Shown: positions 62,616 to 64,000 of the stretch, one piece after another
How positions within the stretch are numbered: the first letter of the stretch is position 1
How the letters are laid out: each line of letters opens with the position of its first letter
Origin: Legionella gratiana
GTDB taxonomy: Bacteria; Pseudomonadota; Gammaproteobacteria; Legionellales; Legionellaceae
Assembly (NCBI RefSeq): GCF_001467695.1
Contig: NZ_LNYE01000009.1
Span: 45,025 to 109,024 of the forward strand
Reading direction: 5' to 3'
DNA: 64,000 nt
Made by a program: the position numbers and the translations under genes
The notes under the pieces: generated by a model
Databases searched by the model: none
The model's input: the letters and a program-made list of their open reading frames with translations, nothing else
Told to the model about the DNA's origin: nothing

Positions 62616-62635
62616 GTCCTCGCTTTCGCGAGGAC
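62616..62635. terminator. GC-rich hairpin GTCCTCGC-TTTC-GCGAGGAC
   Basis: 8-bp perfect stem with TTTC loop, lying between the broken surface protein and the MBL-like gene. Same design as the hairpins at 33553-33667. It may terminate transcription or be a small dispersed palindrome. Confidence 0.5.
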
Positions 62636-62737
62636 TCAAATCCTAAGTTAATGGCAGTGGAGGTGGGGCTATCTTCTTAGAATAGAAGTGCTCTAAATTA
62701 GAATCGCTCCACGGTTACTATTTAGAAAGAGAAAGAT

Positions 62738-63457
62738 ATGATGTCAGAATATTCTCCTGTATGGCCTCATGGCGAGATTGTTAAAGAATTTAAAGGTATC
62801 TATGTTGTACGCGGTACAAACATTACTTATTTTGAGAATATGAAGATTCAACACAGTAGGAACATGATCATAATTGAAAGTGATGGTGATTTAGCACTTA
62901 TTAATACTGTGCGTCTGAATGAGGACGGATTAAGAAAGCTTGATGAGTTAGGATGTGTTAAGCATGTTATTCAGATCGGGGCTTTTCATGGTAGGGATGA
63001 TGGTTTTTATTTAGATCGATACAATGCCTGTTTATGGACTGTTCCTACTGAAGATCAAGAGGGAAAATCTCGGTATCCTATAATCCACTACTTAAAAAAT
63101 GCTGATGAGCTACCCATAAAAAATACTCATTTCTTTATGTTTAAAAACTCTGCTCCTGCAGAAGGGTTTCTATACATTGATAACCATGAGGGTATTATTA
63201 TCACTTGTGACAGCATTAAAAATTGGGTGGAAGCGGATCAATTTTTTAGTGAAGACACCGCAAAAGCAGCTAAATCTCAAGGAGAAATTGCAAAAGCTCA
63301 AATTTCACCTATTTGGCTGAAAGCCACGGGAGTGCAAAGCAGTGATTTTGCACCTTTATTAAAATTGAAATTTAAACATCTTCTTAGCGCTCACGGGGAT
63401 GTTTTAAGAAATACAGCCTATAAAGATGTCAAAAATTCTGTGAGGCAAATTGATTAA
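62738..63457 (+). CDS. MBL-fold-like hydrolase domain protein
   Basis: 239 aa, likely cytoplasmic. It contains DLALINTVRLNEDGLRKLDEL, VKHVIQIGAFHGRDDGFYLDRY, EGFLYIDNHEGIIITCDSI and KFKHLLSAHGDVL, a layout like metallo-beta-lactamase-fold proteins that keep the SAHGD segment. The usual HxHxDH metal motif is reduced to AFHGRDD, so metal binding is uncertain. A ribosome site GAAAGAG precedes ATGATG. Its end overlaps the convergent yacG by 4 bases. Substrate unknown. Confidence 0.65.
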   Translation: MMSEYSPVWPHGEIVKEFKGIYVVRGTNITYFENMKIQHSRNMIIIESDGDLALINTVRLNEDGLRKLDELGCVKHVIQIGAFHGRDDGFYLDRYNACLWTVPTEDQEGKSRYPIIHYLKNADELPIKNTHFFMFKNSAPAEGFLYIDNHEGIIITCDSIKNWVEADQFFSEDTAKAAKSQGEIAKAQISPIWLKATGVQSSDFAPLLKLKFKHLLSAHGDVLRNTAYKDVKNSVRQID

Positions 63458-63684
63458 AACATATCGTCACTCATTTCCTCTTGGTGCGGATTAATATTAG
63501 ATGAGTGCATTGAATCAACAAAACCTCCTGGAATTTTTCGAGTTTCACTAGCCCATTCACCTAAATCAATAAGTTTGCATCGATCAGAACAAAAAGGCTT
63601 GAATGGGTTATCTGAGTGCCAGGTGTTTCGTTTATTACATGCAGGACAGCTGATTTTTTGATGTGTGTTCATAATGTTCTTCAT
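63454..63684 (-). CDS. yacG: YacG, zinc-binding DNA gyrase inhibitor
   Basis: 76 aa (or 72 from the ATG at 63672). The zinc site is CPACNKRNTWHSDNPFKPFC followed by SDRC, i.e. CxxC-x15-CxxxC, and LIDLGEWASETRKIPG is the conserved second part. In E. coli YacG binds GyrB and blocks gyrase. It usually stands beside zapD/coaE; those neighbours are not visible here. Confidence 0.9.
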   Translation of the reverse strand: MKNIMNTHQKISCPACNKRNTWHSDNPFKPFCSDRCKLIDLGEWASETRKIPGGFVDSMHSSNINPHQEEMSDDMF

Positions 63685-63693
63685 TAACTTATG

Positions 63694-63909
63694 TTAGTAA
63701 GTATACATATGGTGCTTCCTTTGAGCAATTAGTTTTAGCGACGTAAAAGGCAAAGAAATGCCTTTTACGTCGAACTCACGTTCGATTAATCGTTCCTTAT
63801 GTAATCGCTGTAATAACAGATGAAAGTATACCATGCCCGCATCAGGATGCCATTTTGCTGTAATTTCAGAGATTTTTTTATAATTCGGTTTACTCTCAAG
63901 ATGAAGCAA
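63694..63909 (-). pseudogene. Unknown ORF whose C-terminus is dispersed-repeat sequence
   Basis: A 71-codon frame starting TTG. Residues 1-44 (MLHLESKPNYKKISEITAKW ... RLHKERLIE) look like a winged-helix or helical end, and the rest (REFDVKGISLPFTS...) is simply the translation of repeat copy E. So the repeat has replaced the original C-terminus. Upstream the same frame stays open to about 63950 without a start. I treat it as a truncated gene of unknown identity. Confidence 0.3.
63738..63783. repeat. Dispersed palindromic repeat, copy E
   Basis: CGACGTAAAAGGCA / TGCCTTTTACGTCG: 14 bases paired perfectly around AAGAAA, then AACTCACGTT as the remaining outer right arm. The matching outer left arm is lost. 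It follows yacG upstream. Confidence 0.88.
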
Positions 63910-64000
63910 TTGATATACTAATATTGGTAAATTTGCGGCCTGATAAATCGGTTACTTGTCCCCTGATATGCATTAAAGCTGGATTCTTTTCAAGCATCTC
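63896..64000 (-). CDS. Partial ORF at window edge
   Basis: Minus-strand frame open to the window end: NPALMHIRGQVTDLSGRKF followed by TNISISIASS and a stop at 63896. The text looks like a piece of a Legionella protein family with a VTDLSGRxF motif, but it ends abruptly in the frame and overlaps another fragment. It may be a gene 3' end or frameshift product; too short to name. Confidence 0.3.
   Translation of the reverse strand, partial: EMLEKNPALMHIRGQVTDLSGRKFTNISISIASS

Noticed and set aside
63454..63684. yacG as part of a zapD-coaE operon
   Set aside because: The usual neighbours are not visible upstream; the flanking DNA is a repeat and gene fragments instead.

Overview
The window is AT-rich gammaproteobacterial chromosome, most likely from a Legionella species. 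The strongest clues are an IcmD/DotP-like Dot/Icm secretion protein, a remnant of the Legionella major-outer-membrane-protein family, a Rab-like small GTPase, a flavoprotein ending in a CaaX prenylation box, a PmrA-box promoter in front of an unknown ORF, and a broken Legionella-type surface protein. The species cannot be fixed from the sequence alone.

Layout. 1-7.7 kb: the 3' part of topA, a small lipoprotein, a fused 2-oxoacid dehydrogenase E1 overlapping a glutaryl-CoA dehydrogenase-like gene, a small secreted protein beside an outer-membrane-protein remnant, tRNA-Pro(GGG), and rlpA. 8-24.6 kb, all on the minus strand: a long co-directional block read from 24.6 kb downwards. It holds a beta-CASP metallo-hydrolase, an AMP/thymidine phosphorylase, a truncated PRPP synthetase, a P1B metal ATPase and a NiCoT nickel permease, then hypA-B-F-C-D-E, the four subunits of a group 3b-type soluble NiFe hydrogenase (beta, gamma, delta, alpha), its maturation protease and a nitroreductase. 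Stop/start overlaps tie nearly every gene to the next. The block reads as one metal-supply, maturation and enzyme programme, plausibly for low-oxygen redox balancing.

24.6-39.4 kb: an accessory region. It has a GNAT fragment, an orphan histidine kinase, a PmrA-box-driven unknown protein, a 154-bp MITE, a secreted Cys-repeat protein and a dicarboxylate symporter. A flavin/NAD cluster follows: a CaaX-tailed FAD protein, an SDR, a monooxygenase-DUF4166-epimerase fusion, a kynurenine-3-monooxygenase-like enzyme and a class V aminotransferase. 39.6-53.4 kb: a DUF2270 membrane protein, a secreted TIM-barrel-like protein, divergent asnC/asnA, a two-kinase hybrid sensor, several unknown proteins, a DUF190 protein, and a four-gene efflux operon (HlyD, two FUSC halves, outer-membrane factor).

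53.5-64 kb: a Rab-like GTPase, a protein with two tandem copies of an unknown domain, a His-repeat P-type ATPase with degenerate catalytic motifs, and an orphan icmD paralogue. These sit among gene debris (recombinase, resolvase, DJ-1/PfpI, 2OG oxygenase and Ig-like surface protein remnants) together with a Fur-family regulator, an MBL-like protein and yacG. A palindromic repeat family with five copies is scattered through the window. In several places it adds false N- or C-terminal extensions to ORFs, and starts were corrected accordingly. Gene identities rest on motif reading by eye; no database search was run.
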